DNA of 64,000 bases from CAYNVS01 sp964400725 (GTDB lineage Bacteria; Myxococcota_A; SURF-8; CAYNVS01), in NCBI GenBank assembly GCA_964400725.1, contig CAYNVS010000005.1, positions 1-64,000 on the forward strand, written 5' to 3'. The position numbers and the translations under genes were made by a program. The notes beneath the pieces are model-generated. The model was given only the letters and a program-made list of their open reading frames with translations. It made no database searches and had not been told where the DNA came from. Shown here piece after piece: positions 42,906 to 50,391 of the stretch. Positions within the stretch are counted from its first letter, which is position 1. The number at the start of each line of letters is the position of its first letter.

Positions 42906-44237
42906 TTATTGCAACGGCTTGGTATTCTCCGAGACGATTTCTCCCCATTTGTCCGCCTGAAGCGTAAACGTATCAAACGGCTCGTCGTACTTGCCAAGCT
43001 CGAACGCCGACATGGTAAGCTTGTCGCATCCGGCTTCGAAATACAAAAAGTGATGAACGTAACGATTTACCTTCGTTTCCGGCCATTCCTTGCAATATTC
43101 GTCAAGAGTTCCGCCTCCGCCGCCTAAAATCATGTGCGCCACGCCGTCTTTCATGCCGCGCTCGTAGTCGTGCGTATGCCCCGAAAGGTAAGCGTGAAAT
43201 TTATTGGCGGCAAGCATCGGCCAAAGCCATTCGCGAACCGTAACGTTGCCGTCGTAGCCGCAGTCGCCGGGCGACCAACTTTCGGAAAACGCGTTTTGAT
43301 GCCCGACGGCAATTCTCCAAGTGGCGGCTTTGGCCTCAGGCGATTCTATCGCGCCCTTCAACCATTTGGAAATCGGCGTCTCGTGCGGATTTTCCGGGTC
43401 GATGACTATGTCGAACCAAGCTTTGTTCGTGTCTATCATCACAAAAAATACGTTTCCATAGGTAAACGAATAAAAACTTTCCGACTCCGGATCGTCTGGA
43501 AGCGAAGGCGGATAGCTCGCGTATTTATAAAAGAAAGGGCTGTTTCCTTCGTGGTTGCCGATGGCTACAAACAACGGAACCGAATGACCGATCGGACGAA
43601 GCGGGTCGTAAAATTCGGTTTTCCAGCCGGGTCCCCAGCCCCCGCTTCCGACTTCGTCGCCGGCGTGAATGGTAAGATAAGGCTGTTTGGCCGCCATCGC
43701 CTCGAACAAAAGCGAGCTCACCTCCGGATGACTCTGCGTGTCGGAAATCGCCACAAATTTAATAGGCGCGCCCTTATGCGGGGCGGTATAAAATTCGTAA
43801 ACCGGCGAGCTTTTATCGCAGGATGAAACCTTATAATAATATCGGGTATCCGCGGTCAGACCCGTTGCGCGTATTTCGTGCATAGTCTTTGGCTCCGCGT
43901 CTTCGGCCAGCAGGTCGAGCTTATCGGCCGTTTTGCCGTATTCAACCTTTGAGCCGCACTCCGTTTCCGTTTCCCACATTATTGTCGTAGAAGTTTCGTC
44001 CGTGAACATAAGATACGGCCCTATGTAAAAAACTTCTTCCTTATTAATTGTAAAGGGTCTGGCGGCTATTTCCGCAGGGCAAAGAGGCGTTTCCTCGGCT
44101 TCGAGCGATTCTTGTTCCAAATCCAAATCGTCGTCCGAATTCGTTTTCGCGTCTGACGATTCTGCGCAGCCGAAAAAGAAGGCGGCGCATAAAAACAAAA
44201 TTGCGGCGGACGGCGGCAATAGACGTTCTTTCTTCAT
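42906..44237 (-). CDS. purple-acid-phosphatase-like metallophosphoesterase lipoprotein
   Basis: The 443-residue lipoprotein has its lipobox at FFFGCA and an Asp/Glu tether. An N-terminal fibronectin-III-like domain (CGSKVEYGKTADKLDLLAED; ATGLTADTRYYYKVSS) is followed by a calcineurin-like phosphoesterase. Its metal motifs are AISDTQSHPE, HAGDEVG, GNHEG, GHQNAF and SGHTHDYERG, as in purple acid phosphatases. The domain order supports a periplasmic or surface phosphatase; the substrate is unknown. A 380-bp gap separates it from the divergent oxidative-stress cluster. Confidence 0.87.
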   Translation of the reverse strand: MKKERLLPPSAAILFLCAAFFFGCAESSDAKTNSDDDLDLEQESLEAEETPLCPAEIAARPFTINKEEVFYIGPYLMFTDETSTTIMWETETECGSKVEYGKTADKLDLLAEDAEPKTMHEIRATGLTADTRYYYKVSSCDKSSPVYEFYTAPHKGAPIKFVAISDTQSHPEVSSLLFEAMAAKQPYLTIHAGDEVGSGGWGPGWKTEFYDPLRPIGHSVPLFVAIGNHEGNSPFFYKYASYPPSLPDDPESESFYSFTYGNVFFVMIDTNKAWFDIVIDPENPHETPISKWLKGAIESPEAKAATWRIAVGHQNAFSESWSPGDCGYDGNVTVREWLWPMLAANKFHAYLSGHTHDYERGMKDGVAHMILGGGGGTLDEYCKEWPETKVNRYVHHFLYFEAGCDKLTMSAFELGKYDEPFDTFTLQADKWGEIVSENTKPLQ

Positions 44238-44564
44238 TTTTTAACGCTCCTGAGGCTTTGATTCTGCATAAAACCGGAACTTAAACGCGCAGTTTCCGGC
44301 TGGAAACTCTATTCTAACGAAAAACTAACACAAAACGCGCGTTCCGACAAGCGAAACGCTTAACTAAAGCGGCCGGGAAAATAGATAGAAAATTCCTTTC
44401 CGCCCGGAATGTCCGGCTTGAACAAAAACGCGAAAACCGCCTAGAACGCGGAGTTTTTTATTTGATTGCGCCGTTTTTCGACTTCTTAACCATCCAAGCG
44501 CATGCGCCCAATCTTTAATTAGGAATAAACGGTAAGAAGTCTGATTTTTCAACTGTAAAAGGCC
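44238..44564. other. intergenic region between phosphatase and Fur/PerR genes
   Basis: No convincing gene was found; a 62-codon open frame on the minus strand (44364-44552) has no ribosome-binding site or recognisable sequence. A small hairpin, CCGC (44437-44440) with GCGG (44448-44451) flanked by A and T runs, may be a terminator-like element. Confidence 0.4.
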
Positions 44565-44601
44565 TTGACAATACGGCTTTAATGATAATAGTTTCTATTA
44601 A
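44565..44601 (+). promoter_or_regulatory. promoter and Fur/PerR-like box of the peroxide cluster
   Basis: TTGACA at 44565-44570 is followed by an AT-rich imperfect palindrome (44579-44601, beginning TTAATGATAAT and ending TATTAA). It overlaps the likely -10 region and lies just before the Fur-family start codon. The left half matches a Fur-type TGATAAT half-site. Autoregulation by the downstream regulator is inferred. Confidence 0.5.
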
Positions 44602-44617
44602 CGTTAAGGAGAAACGA

Positions 44618-45067
44618 ATGGAAGCGACCTCTTCAAAAAGAAAAAAAGTTTCAAGCAAGCGGACGCGGACGACGCGTCAGAAGAAAATCGTTTTAAACTA
44701 TCTTCAAAGCGTGCGCTGTCATCCTACCGCGGAAGAAACGTACGAGTCGGTTAAAAAAGCGGCTCCCAAAATAAGTCTTTCGACCGTTTACCGAATTCTC
44801 GAATCGCTTGCCGAAGACGGAATAATTTTGAAACTGGCAAGCCCCGACGGCCCCATGCGCTTCGACGGCTTCGTTCACAACCACAAACATATTCGCTGCT
44901 GCGTCTGCGGAAAAACGGAAGACGTCGCCGATGGTATTGACATCGAGCTGAAAATGCCCAAAATGGATATAAACGGCTTTGAAAACGTCAAGGTTAATCT
45001 CGAAATTACAGGAATTTGTCCCGAATGCGTAAAACGCTCGGAAAATATTGAAAAAGACCGTTCTTAA
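44618..45067 (+). CDS. Fur-family regulator, probably PerR-like
   Basis: The 149-residue protein starts at MEATSSKRKK with AAGGAG upstream; 44582 is an earlier in-frame ATG inside the promoter. It has the Fur winged helix (RQKKIVLNYLQS, HPTAEETYESVKKAAPKISLSTVYRILESL). The dimerisation domain has HNHKHIRCCVCGKTEDV and ITGICPECVK, where two CxxC pairs bind structural zinc. Position at the head of a rubrerythrin, superoxide reductase and ferritin cluster argues for a peroxide (PerR) or iron sensor. It likely represses the cluster, including itself. Confidence 0.87.
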   Translation: MEATSSKRKKVSSKRTRTTRQKKIVLNYLQSVRCHPTAEETYESVKKAAPKISLSTVYRILESLAEDGIILKLASPDGPMRFDGFVHNHKHIRCCVCGKTEDVADGIDIELKMPKMDINGFENVKVNLEITGICPECVKRSENIEKDRS

Positions 45068-45093
45068 TTTTACAATCTGAAAGGAGACTGACT

Positions 45094-45348
45094 ATGGGAT
45101 GCTGTTGCTGCAAGCCGAAGACCGAAGCTAAGGAAAAGACCGGACTGGACGAAACGCAGAAGAAAATTATCAAGGCTATGGCCGAGATTAAAAAACCGTC
45201 GGGATGCAAAGACATCGCGGACAAGGCTGGACTGGAATCGCCGTCGGTGGCGGGCAAACTGCGCGGATTAAAAACAGCCGGCTTGGTTGAAAGCCCGGAA
45301 GAAGGAAAATACGTTCTAACCGCTTCGGGCAAAAAAGAAGCGAAATAA
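45094..45348 (+). CDS. small winged-helix protein with N-terminal CCCC motif
   Basis: The 84-residue protein begins MGCCCCKPKTEAKEK: four consecutive cysteines at 3-6 directly after the start, with AAAGGAG upstream. The remaining 65 residues form a plausible winged helix (ETQKKIIKAMAEIKKPSGCK, DIADKAGLESPSVAGKLRGL, KTAGLVESPEEGKYVLT). A Cys cluster beside a DNA-binding domain suggests thiol, metal or Fe-S sensing, but no such family is confidently known to me. It is second in the peroxide cluster, 26 bp after the Fur-family gene. It may be a second regulator or a metal-handling protein. Confidence 0.75.
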   Translation: MGCCCCKPKTEAKEKTGLDETQKKIIKAMAEIKKPSGCKDIADKAGLESPSVAGKLRGLKTAGLVESPEEGKYVLTASGKKEAK

Positions 45349-45420
45349 AAATGCGCGAATCGTTGAATTTGCGCCGTATAAACGCTAAACTCACGTCTTA
45401 ATTCCTGAAAGGAGAATACG

Positions 45421-45999
45421 ATGGCCTCGATTAAAGGGACGAAAACCGAACAGAATTTGCTTAAAAGTTTCGCCGGAGAATCTCAGGCGCGCAACCGTTA
45501 CGCGTTTTTTGCAAGCGCGGCCAAAAAAGAAGGCTACGAGCAAATCGCGGCAATATTCGAGGAAACCGCCAACCATGAAAAAGAACACGCCAAGCGTTTC
45601 TTCAGCTTTCTCGAAGGCGGAGAGCTTGAGATTACGGCGTCTTTTCCGGCGGGAGTAGTGGGAACCACGCTTGAAAACCTTAAAGCCGCCGCAATGGGCG
45701 AAAATCACGAGCATACCAGCATGTATCCAGAGTTTGCAGCCGTCGCCCGCGAAGAAGGCTTCGCCGAGATAGCGCTTCTGTTTGATAACGTCGCCAAGGC
45801 CGAAAAATACCATGAAGAACGCTACCTTGCGCTCGCAAAGAACGTCGAGGAAGGTACGGCTTTCAAAAAAGAGGGAAAGGTCGCGTGGAGATGCAGGAAT
45901 TGCGGATTCATTCACTACGGCGAGGAAGCTCCCAAGCAGTGCCCCGCGTGCAAGCACGCCCAGTCTTACTTCGAGCTGTGGGTCGAGCGCTGGGCGTAA
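45421..45999 (+). CDS. rbr: rubrerythrin
   Basis: The 192-residue protein is a complete rubrerythrin. The N-terminal ferritin-like di-iron domain shows SFAGESQARNRYAFFA, FEETANHEKEHAKRF and AREEGFAEIALLF. The C-terminal rubredoxin domain has two CxxC motifs, CRNCGFIHYG and CPACKHAQSYF, for an Fe(SCys)4 site. Rubrerythrin reduces hydrogen peroxide to water with electrons passed through its rubredoxin centre, an anaerobe's main peroxidase. A strong GAAAGGAG site precedes the ATG, as in the other cluster genes. Confidence 0.94.
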   Translation: MASIKGTKTEQNLLKSFAGESQARNRYAFFASAAKKEGYEQIAAIFEETANHEKEHAKRFFSFLEGGELEITASFPAGVVGTTLENLKAAAMGENHEHTSMYPEFAAVAREEGFAEIALLFDNVAKAEKYHEERYLALAKNVEEGTAFKKEGKVAWRCRNCGFIHYGEEAPKQCPACKHAQSYFELWVERWA

Positions 46000-46055
46000 A
46001 GCCTTTAAGCGCTGTGAACATATAGGCCAAATCAACGAAAAAAAGGAGAACTATA

Positions 46056-46502
46056 ATGAGCCATCTGGACGAGATTTTTGACTATGCGATAGAAAAAGAG
46101 CAGGAAGCGCACGATTTCTACGTTTCGCTCGCCGGGAAAATGAAGAACCCGACGGTTGCCGAAATCTTTAAAGGTTTCGCGCATGAAGAAGCCGGACACA
46201 AGAAGAAGCTGGAAGCCCTGAAGGCCGGCAAGATGGAAATGAAAGTTAAAGAAAGCGTGAAAGACCTCAAAATCGGCGATTATCTAGTCGATATGAAACC
46301 GGGCGCGGAAATGACTTTTCAGGACGCTCTTATAATCGCAATGAAACGCGAAAAAGCCTCGTTCAAGCTGTACTCGGATTTGGCCGAAATATCAAACGAC
46401 GCCGAGGCGCGTCAGATTTTTCTGGGACTCGCCCAGGAAGAGGCGAAGCATAAGCTCCGCTTCGAGCTCGAATACGACGAAATGATTTTAAAAGACAACT
46501 AA
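46056..46502 (+). CDS. ferritin-like di-iron protein without rubredoxin domain
   Basis: The 148-residue protein has ferritin-like ligands in AIEKEQEAHDFYVSLAGK, FKGFAHEEAGHKKKLEAL, IAMKREKASFKLYSDLAE and GLAQEEAKHKLRFELEYD. It lacks the rubredoxin tail of the preceding rubrerythrin. It resembles the two small ferritin-like genes near 12.5-13.5 kb. It likely stores iron or reduces peroxide with a separate electron donor. AAAGGAG precedes the start; it is fourth in the cluster. Confidence 0.85.
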   Translation: MSHLDEIFDYAIEKEQEAHDFYVSLAGKMKNPTVAEIFKGFAHEEAGHKKKLEALKAGKMEMKVKESVKDLKIGDYLVDMKPGAEMTFQDALIIAMKREKASFKLYSDLAEISNDAEARQIFLGLAQEEAKHKLRFELEYDEMILKDN

Positions 46503-46540
46503 TTTACAATGCTCCTCAAAGGAGCGGAAGGAGACCCAAA

Positions 46541-47053
46541 ATGGAAAGAACAGGCATTATTACTTTTAAAGGAAACCCCCTCACCCTTATCGGCGAAGAG
46601 GTTAAGGTCGGCGGCGCCGCCCCCAATTTTACCGTATTGAAAAACGATCTGTCGCCTGTATCTCTATCGGATTTCGCCGGAAAAACATTAATAATTTCGG
46701 CGGTTCCGTCGCTCGACACCCCCGTATGCGATACGGAAACAAGAAAATTCAACAAGATTGCGACGGAATTGGGCGAGAACGTCGTCGTTCTCACCGTCAG
46801 CATGGATCTGCCTTTCGCTCAGGCTAGATGGTGCGGAGCCGCGGGCATCGACAAAGTCGTAACCGCATCCGACCATAAAGACGCTTCTTTCGCATCCGCC
46901 TTCGGCCTTCTCATCAAAGAGCTTCGGCTGCTGGCCCGCTCGGTCTTCGTCGTTGACGGAAAAGGGGTTTTACGCTACGCTCAACTTGTTAAGGAAGTTA
47001 CGGAAGAGCCGAATTACGAGGAAGTAATTAACGCGGTTAAGGAAATTCTGTGA
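46541..47053 (+). CDS. tpx: thiol peroxidase
   Basis: The 170-residue peroxiredoxin matches the Tpx subfamily. It has the peroxidatic cysteine in SLDTPVCDTETRKFN, the resolving cysteine in FAQARWCGAAGI at the usual Tpx spacing, and ITFKGNPLTLIGEEVKVGG at the start. Tpx reduces hydrogen peroxide and organic hydroperoxides using thioredoxin. It is the fifth gene in the oxidative cluster and complements rubrerythrin. Length is normal. Confidence 0.94.
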   Translation: MERTGIITFKGNPLTLIGEEVKVGGAAPNFTVLKNDLSPVSLSDFAGKTLIISAVPSLDTPVCDTETRKFNKIATELGENVVVLTVSMDLPFAQARWCGAAGIDKVVTASDHKDASFASAFGLLIKELRLLARSVFVVDGKGVLRYAQLVKEVTEEPNYEEVINAVKEIL

Positions 47054-47076
47054 ATTTTTATTGGAAGGAGGACTAA

Positions 47077-47457
47077 ATGACGGAAAGAAACAGCGTATAT
47101 AAATGCTCGGTATGCGGCAATATCGTTGAAGTTCTGCACGGCGGCGCGGGAGAATTGGTTTGCTGCGGCGTTCCGATGAAGAAGCTCAACGAGGGCGAAG
47201 TCGATGCGGCAAAAGAAAAACACGTGCCGGTAATCGAGAAAATCGAGGGCGGATACAAAGTCAAGGTTGGCGGCGTCGCGCACCCGATGGAAGAAAAACA
47301 TTATATCGAATGGATTGAGCTCGTTACGCCTAACCGCGTAATGCGCAAATATCTCAAGCCCGGCGAAGCTCCCGAAGCCGAGTTTAAAACTTGCGCGACG
47401 GAAGTAACCGCCCGCGAATACTGCAACCTTCACGGGTTGTGGAAGGCGACTCTGTAA
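47077..47457 (+). CDS. dfx: superoxide reductase (desulfoferrodoxin)
   Basis: The 126-residue protein is a two-iron desulfoferrodoxin. The N-terminal desulforedoxin site has Cys residues in YKCSVCGNIVEV and LVCCGVPM. The catalytic Fe(His)4(Cys) centre is formed by EKHVPVIE, AHPMEEKHYIEWIEL and CNLHGLWK. It reduces superoxide to peroxide without releasing oxygen, feeding rubrerythrin and Tpx encoded beside it. GGAAGGAGG precedes the ATG. It strongly indicates an oxygen-sensitive metabolism. Confidence 0.96.
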   Translation: MTERNSVYKCSVCGNIVEVLHGGAGELVCCGVPMKKLNEGEVDAAKEKHVPVIEKIEGGYKVKVGGVAHPMEEKHYIEWIELVTPNRVMRKYLKPGEAPEAEFKTCATEVTAREYCNLHGLWKATL

Positions 47458-47487
47458 CAATAGCTACCTCTTGAAAGGAGGCTTACA

Positions 47488-47979
47488 ATGCTGAAACCCA
47501 AAGTATTAAAAGCGTTGAACGACCAAATCAACGAAGAGATTTTCTCAGCGTATCTGTATTACGCTATGTCCGCGTGGTTCGAAACGCAGAAGTTCTCCGG
47601 TTTCGCCGCGTGGATGCGCGTTCAGGCGGTCGAAGAGATGAAGCACGCAGACAAGATTTACAAATTCATACTTGAGCGCGGCGGCGAAGTGGAACTGAAA
47701 GCGGTTGCGGCGCCGAAAGCGACGTGGAAAACCCCGCTCGAAGCGTTCGAGGCGGCGTTGAAGCACGAAGAGCACATCACGGCCTGCATCCATAAGCTGC
47801 TTGAGCTTGCCCGCGCGGAAAAAGATTACCCGACCGAAATCATGCTCGGCTGGTTCGTAACGGAACAAGTCGAGGAGGAAGCGCAGACCGGCGACATCGT
47901 CGATAAGCTGAAGATGGTCGGAACGAGCGTAGGCGGCGTATTCCAGCTGGATCACCGCCTAGGAAAGCGCGAAGATTAG
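47488..47979 (+). CDS. ftn: bacterial non-haem ferritin
   Basis: The 163-residue protein is a typical bacterial ferritin: LNDQINEEIFSAYLYYAMSA, the ferroxidase ligands in RVQAVEEMKHADKIYKF, and TEQVEEEAQTGDIVDKL. It oxidises and stores iron inside a 24-subunit shell, limiting Fenton chemistry. It is the last gene of the cluster, preceded by GAAAGGAGG and followed by a terminator shared with gltX. Its placement supports control by the Fur-family regulator at the cluster head. Confidence 0.95.
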   Translation: MLKPKVLKALNDQINEEIFSAYLYYAMSAWFETQKFSGFAAWMRVQAVEEMKHADKIYKFILERGGEVELKAVAAPKATWKTPLEAFEAALKHEEHITACIHKLLELARAEKDYPTEIMLGWFVTEQVEEEAQTGDIVDKLKMVGTSVGGVFQLDHRLGKRED

Positions 47980-48010
47980 TTCCCGCGTCAATCGACAAAT
48001 TCGCGAAACA

Positions 48011-48038
48011 AAAGGCAGGCGCAAAGCCTGCCTTTTTA
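48011..48038. terminator. bidirectional terminator between ferritin and gltX
   Basis: AAAGGCAGGC and GCCTGCCTTT form a ten-bp stem around GCAAA, followed by Ts on the plus strand and preceded by As that serve the minus strand. Confidence 0.93.
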
Positions 48039-48047
48039 TTTCATCAT

Positions 48048-49526
48048 TTACATCGCTCGCTTGAGCCGCTTTTTAATCGTCTCCGCCGGCAGCAAAGTTA
48101 GAACGTCGTGCAGCGGCAACCCGCGGAGCCTGCCCGTCAGCATTGCTCGCAGCGGTTTGTATGCCTGCATCCCTTTGCGGCCGGTAAGCTCGCAGAATTT
48201 ATTTAAAAATTCCTCCGCCTGAGCGGGCGTAAGGGAGTCTGTTTCAAACGGCTCGAACGCCGCCAGCGTTTCAAGCGCAATTTGCGGCAAAGTCTTGTTT
48301 TCCTCTTTGTTTAAAACCGCCGCCGCTTGAGCGTCCGGCGCGAATTCGCTCGTAAAATCTACGATTTTCTCCGCAAGCTCCTTTAACGTGGAGCTTTCGC
48401 TCTTCAACGCGCAGGCCGCGCCGCGCAAGGCCGCTTCGTCCGCCCACGGCTCCAATACCGGCGAACCGGACAAAATGAAAGGTTCGACCAGCGCGAACGC
48501 CTCGTCGCCGGTCTTTTCTCGCAGATGGCGGGCGTTCAACCGCTCAAGCCTTTTTACGTCGTGCACCGCCGCGGCTTTGCCGTAGCGGTTTATCTCGAAA
48601 CTTTCAACGCATTGCGCGACCGTTTTGAAGTCGTCCTCGCCTTCGGCGAGCCCCGCTCCCATTATCGTCAGATGATTGACGACCGCCTCCGGCAAAAAAC
48701 CCGCCTCTTTAAGGCTTGCGACGTCCGCGCTGCCCAGCCGCTTTGAAAGGGGCTTTCCTTCCGGATCGACGATTAAAGGCAAATGCGCGAATTTAGGCGG
48801 CTGCGCGCCGAGAGCTTTCATAATTTCCACCTGACGCGCAGTGTTGGAAAGATGGTCGTCGCCGCGGATAATATGAGTGATGCGCATGGCCGCGTCGTCG
48901 TACGCGCCCGCGAAAATAAATAAAAAACTGCCGTCGGCGCGGACGATTACCGGATCGCCGCCGAGACTTTCGCTGTTGAACTCCAGCGTTCCGCGCAGCA
49001 TGTCGCAAACTTCCACCATCTTATCGTCCGGCAGGCGGAAACGCCAAACGTGCGGCTCGCCCGCCGTTACGCGCGCGCGCGCTTCTTCGGGCTTGACGCC
49101 GCGGCACAGGTTGTCGTATTTAGGCGGTTTTCCGCTTCGACGCTGCGTTTCTTTAAGTATTGAAAGCCGCTCCTGCGAGCAGAAGCACGGGTATGCGAAC
49201 CCTTTATCGGCAAGTTCCGCAAGCGCGCCTTTAAACAGCTCAAGCCTTTGCGATTGAAAGTAAGGCGCGTAAGCGCCGCCTTGCTCAGGCCCTTCGTCCG
49301 CGTCCATGCCTAGCCATTTAAGGTCGCGTATAATCGACTGCACGCTTTCCGGCGAGCTCTTTGCGGCGTCGGTGTCTTCGATTCGCAGAATGAACGAGCC
49401 GCCTCGGCTTCTGGCGAAAAGCCAATTTATCAAAGCCGTACGTACGTTTCCTAAATGGAGCGTCCCCGACGGACTCGGCGCAAATCTTACTCTTACGGCG
49501 TCTTTGCCGCGCGCTTCGCAATTCAT
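48048..49526 (-). CDS. gltX: glutamyl-tRNA synthetase
   Basis: The 492-residue class I synthetase has the HIGH-type motif in APSPSGTLHLGNVRTALINW and the KMSKS-type motif in GKPLSKRLGSADVASL. The tRNA-binding C-terminal helical domain (ELTGRKGMQAYKPLRAMLTG) is intact. It charges tRNA-Glu, and in many relatives also tRNA-Gln before amidation. It is the most downstream gene of a long minus-strand run. The next upstream gene is separated by 24 bp. Confidence 0.95.
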   Translation of the reverse strand: MNCEARGKDAVRVRFAPSPSGTLHLGNVRTALINWLFARSRGGSFILRIEDTDAAKSSPESVQSIIRDLKWLGMDADEGPEQGGAYAPYFQSQRLELFKGALAELADKGFAYPCFCSQERLSILKETQRRSGKPPKYDNLCRGVKPEEARARVTAGEPHVWRFRLPDDKMVEVCDMLRGTLEFNSESLGGDPVIVRADGSFLFIFAGAYDDAAMRITHIIRGDDHLSNTARQVEIMKALGAQPPKFAHLPLIVDPEGKPLSKRLGSADVASLKEAGFLPEAVVNHLTIMGAGLAEGEDDFKTVAQCVESFEINRYGKAAAVHDVKRLERLNARHLREKTGDEAFALVEPFILSGSPVLEPWADEAALRGAACALKSESSTLKELAEKIVDFTSEFAPDAQAAAVLNKEENKTLPQIALETLAAFEPFETDSLTPAQAEEFLNKFCELTGRKGMQAYKPLRAMLTGRLRGLPLHDVLTLLPAETIKKRLKRAM

Positions 49527-49550
49527 TTGTTTTCTCTTTTTCGCTTCGTT

Positions 49551-50366
49551 TTATCTCGCGCCTTGTTTAAGGCCGAGCAGTCTATATATCCTGAAGCACA
49601 AATAGGCAAGCATAATCAGCAGGCTTACGTCCACGAGAAGCGAATTTTTAAGATCGGCGGGCATTACGTTTTCTTCGATTATATACGCATTCTCGTCAAG
49701 CCGCTCGAAGCTCTTCGTTTCGCTCAGGTCTTTGAGGAATTTATAATAAGGGTAATCGCCCATTTTGCGCAGCCTGCCGAAAACCTTAACGCTGCCGACG
49801 GCTTCCTCGTCCTCGTACCGCTTTTCCGACACCACGAAGACCGACGGATTTTCCGCGAAAGCAAACAACGTTCTGCGGTTGCCTTTGTATAAAAGAGGAG
49901 TCTTGCGCGCGCTGGGCGTTCCGGTCATGCTGACGTAGCTGTTTTCGGCGTTTTTAACGCCCGGTTTCCAGTCTATCGCGTAACCCAAATCCGCCGGAGC
50001 GCTTGTCGAGAAATAATAATAGGCGTCGTGTCTCGTCAAAACAATCGCCGCCAATCCTAGAATTATTCCGGCGCACATTATTACAATCGTTCCCATCCTC
50101 TGCATGGCGGTGGGCTGGTAGTTCTTGCCGCCGATAAATAAGGAATGCGTTTTTTCGACTTTTTTGCGTCTGGCCTCGCGCCTCTTCCTGCGCTCGGAAT
50201 AAGCAAGCCTCTTCGCGGAGTCGTCCTCTTCCTCGTTTTCTTCCGGCTTCAACTCTTCTTCCTTTTCTCCGGCGTCCTTGGCGATAGAATCCTTCGGCAT
50301 ATCGTCTTTGCCGTAAGAGTAAGGCGCCGCCGTTCTCTTTTTCATTTCTTCGGGTTCTTTAGTCAT
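49551..50366 (-). CDS. two-helix membrane protein of unknown function
   Basis: The 271-residue protein starts at MTKEPEEMKKR with GAGAAG upstream. Residues 1-90 are highly charged and acidic then basic (low complexity), followed by a membrane helix (TIVIMCAGIILGLAAIVL). A globular middle part contains KTPLLYKGNRRTLFAFAE and VFGRLRKMGDYPYYKFL, and a second helix near the C-terminus (LLVDVSLLIMLAYLCFRIYR) precedes a short basic tail. I do not recognise a family. It sits between gltX and a glycosidase lipoprotein with gaps of about 25 bp, so it is probably cotranscribed. Confidence 0.7.
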   Translation of the reverse strand: MTKEPEEMKKRTAAPYSYGKDDMPKDSIAKDAGEKEEELKPEENEEEDDSAKRLAYSERRKRREARRKKVEKTHSLFIGGKNYQPTAMQRMGTIVIMCAGIILGLAAIVLTRHDAYYYFSTSAPADLGYAIDWKPGVKNAENSYVSMTGTPSARKTPLLYKGNRRTLFAFAENPSVFVVSEKRYEDEEAVGSVKVFGRLRKMGDYPYYKFLKDLSETKSFERLDENAYIIEENVMPADLKNSLLVDVSLLIMLAYLCFRIYRLLGLKQGAR

Positions 50367-50391
50367 GTCGCTTCTCGCAGTTGGCAAAGTA

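Noticed and set aside
44364..44552. 62-codon minus-strand open frame in the phosphatase-Fur gap
   Set aside because: No ribosome-binding site, low-information sequence and no family resemblance.
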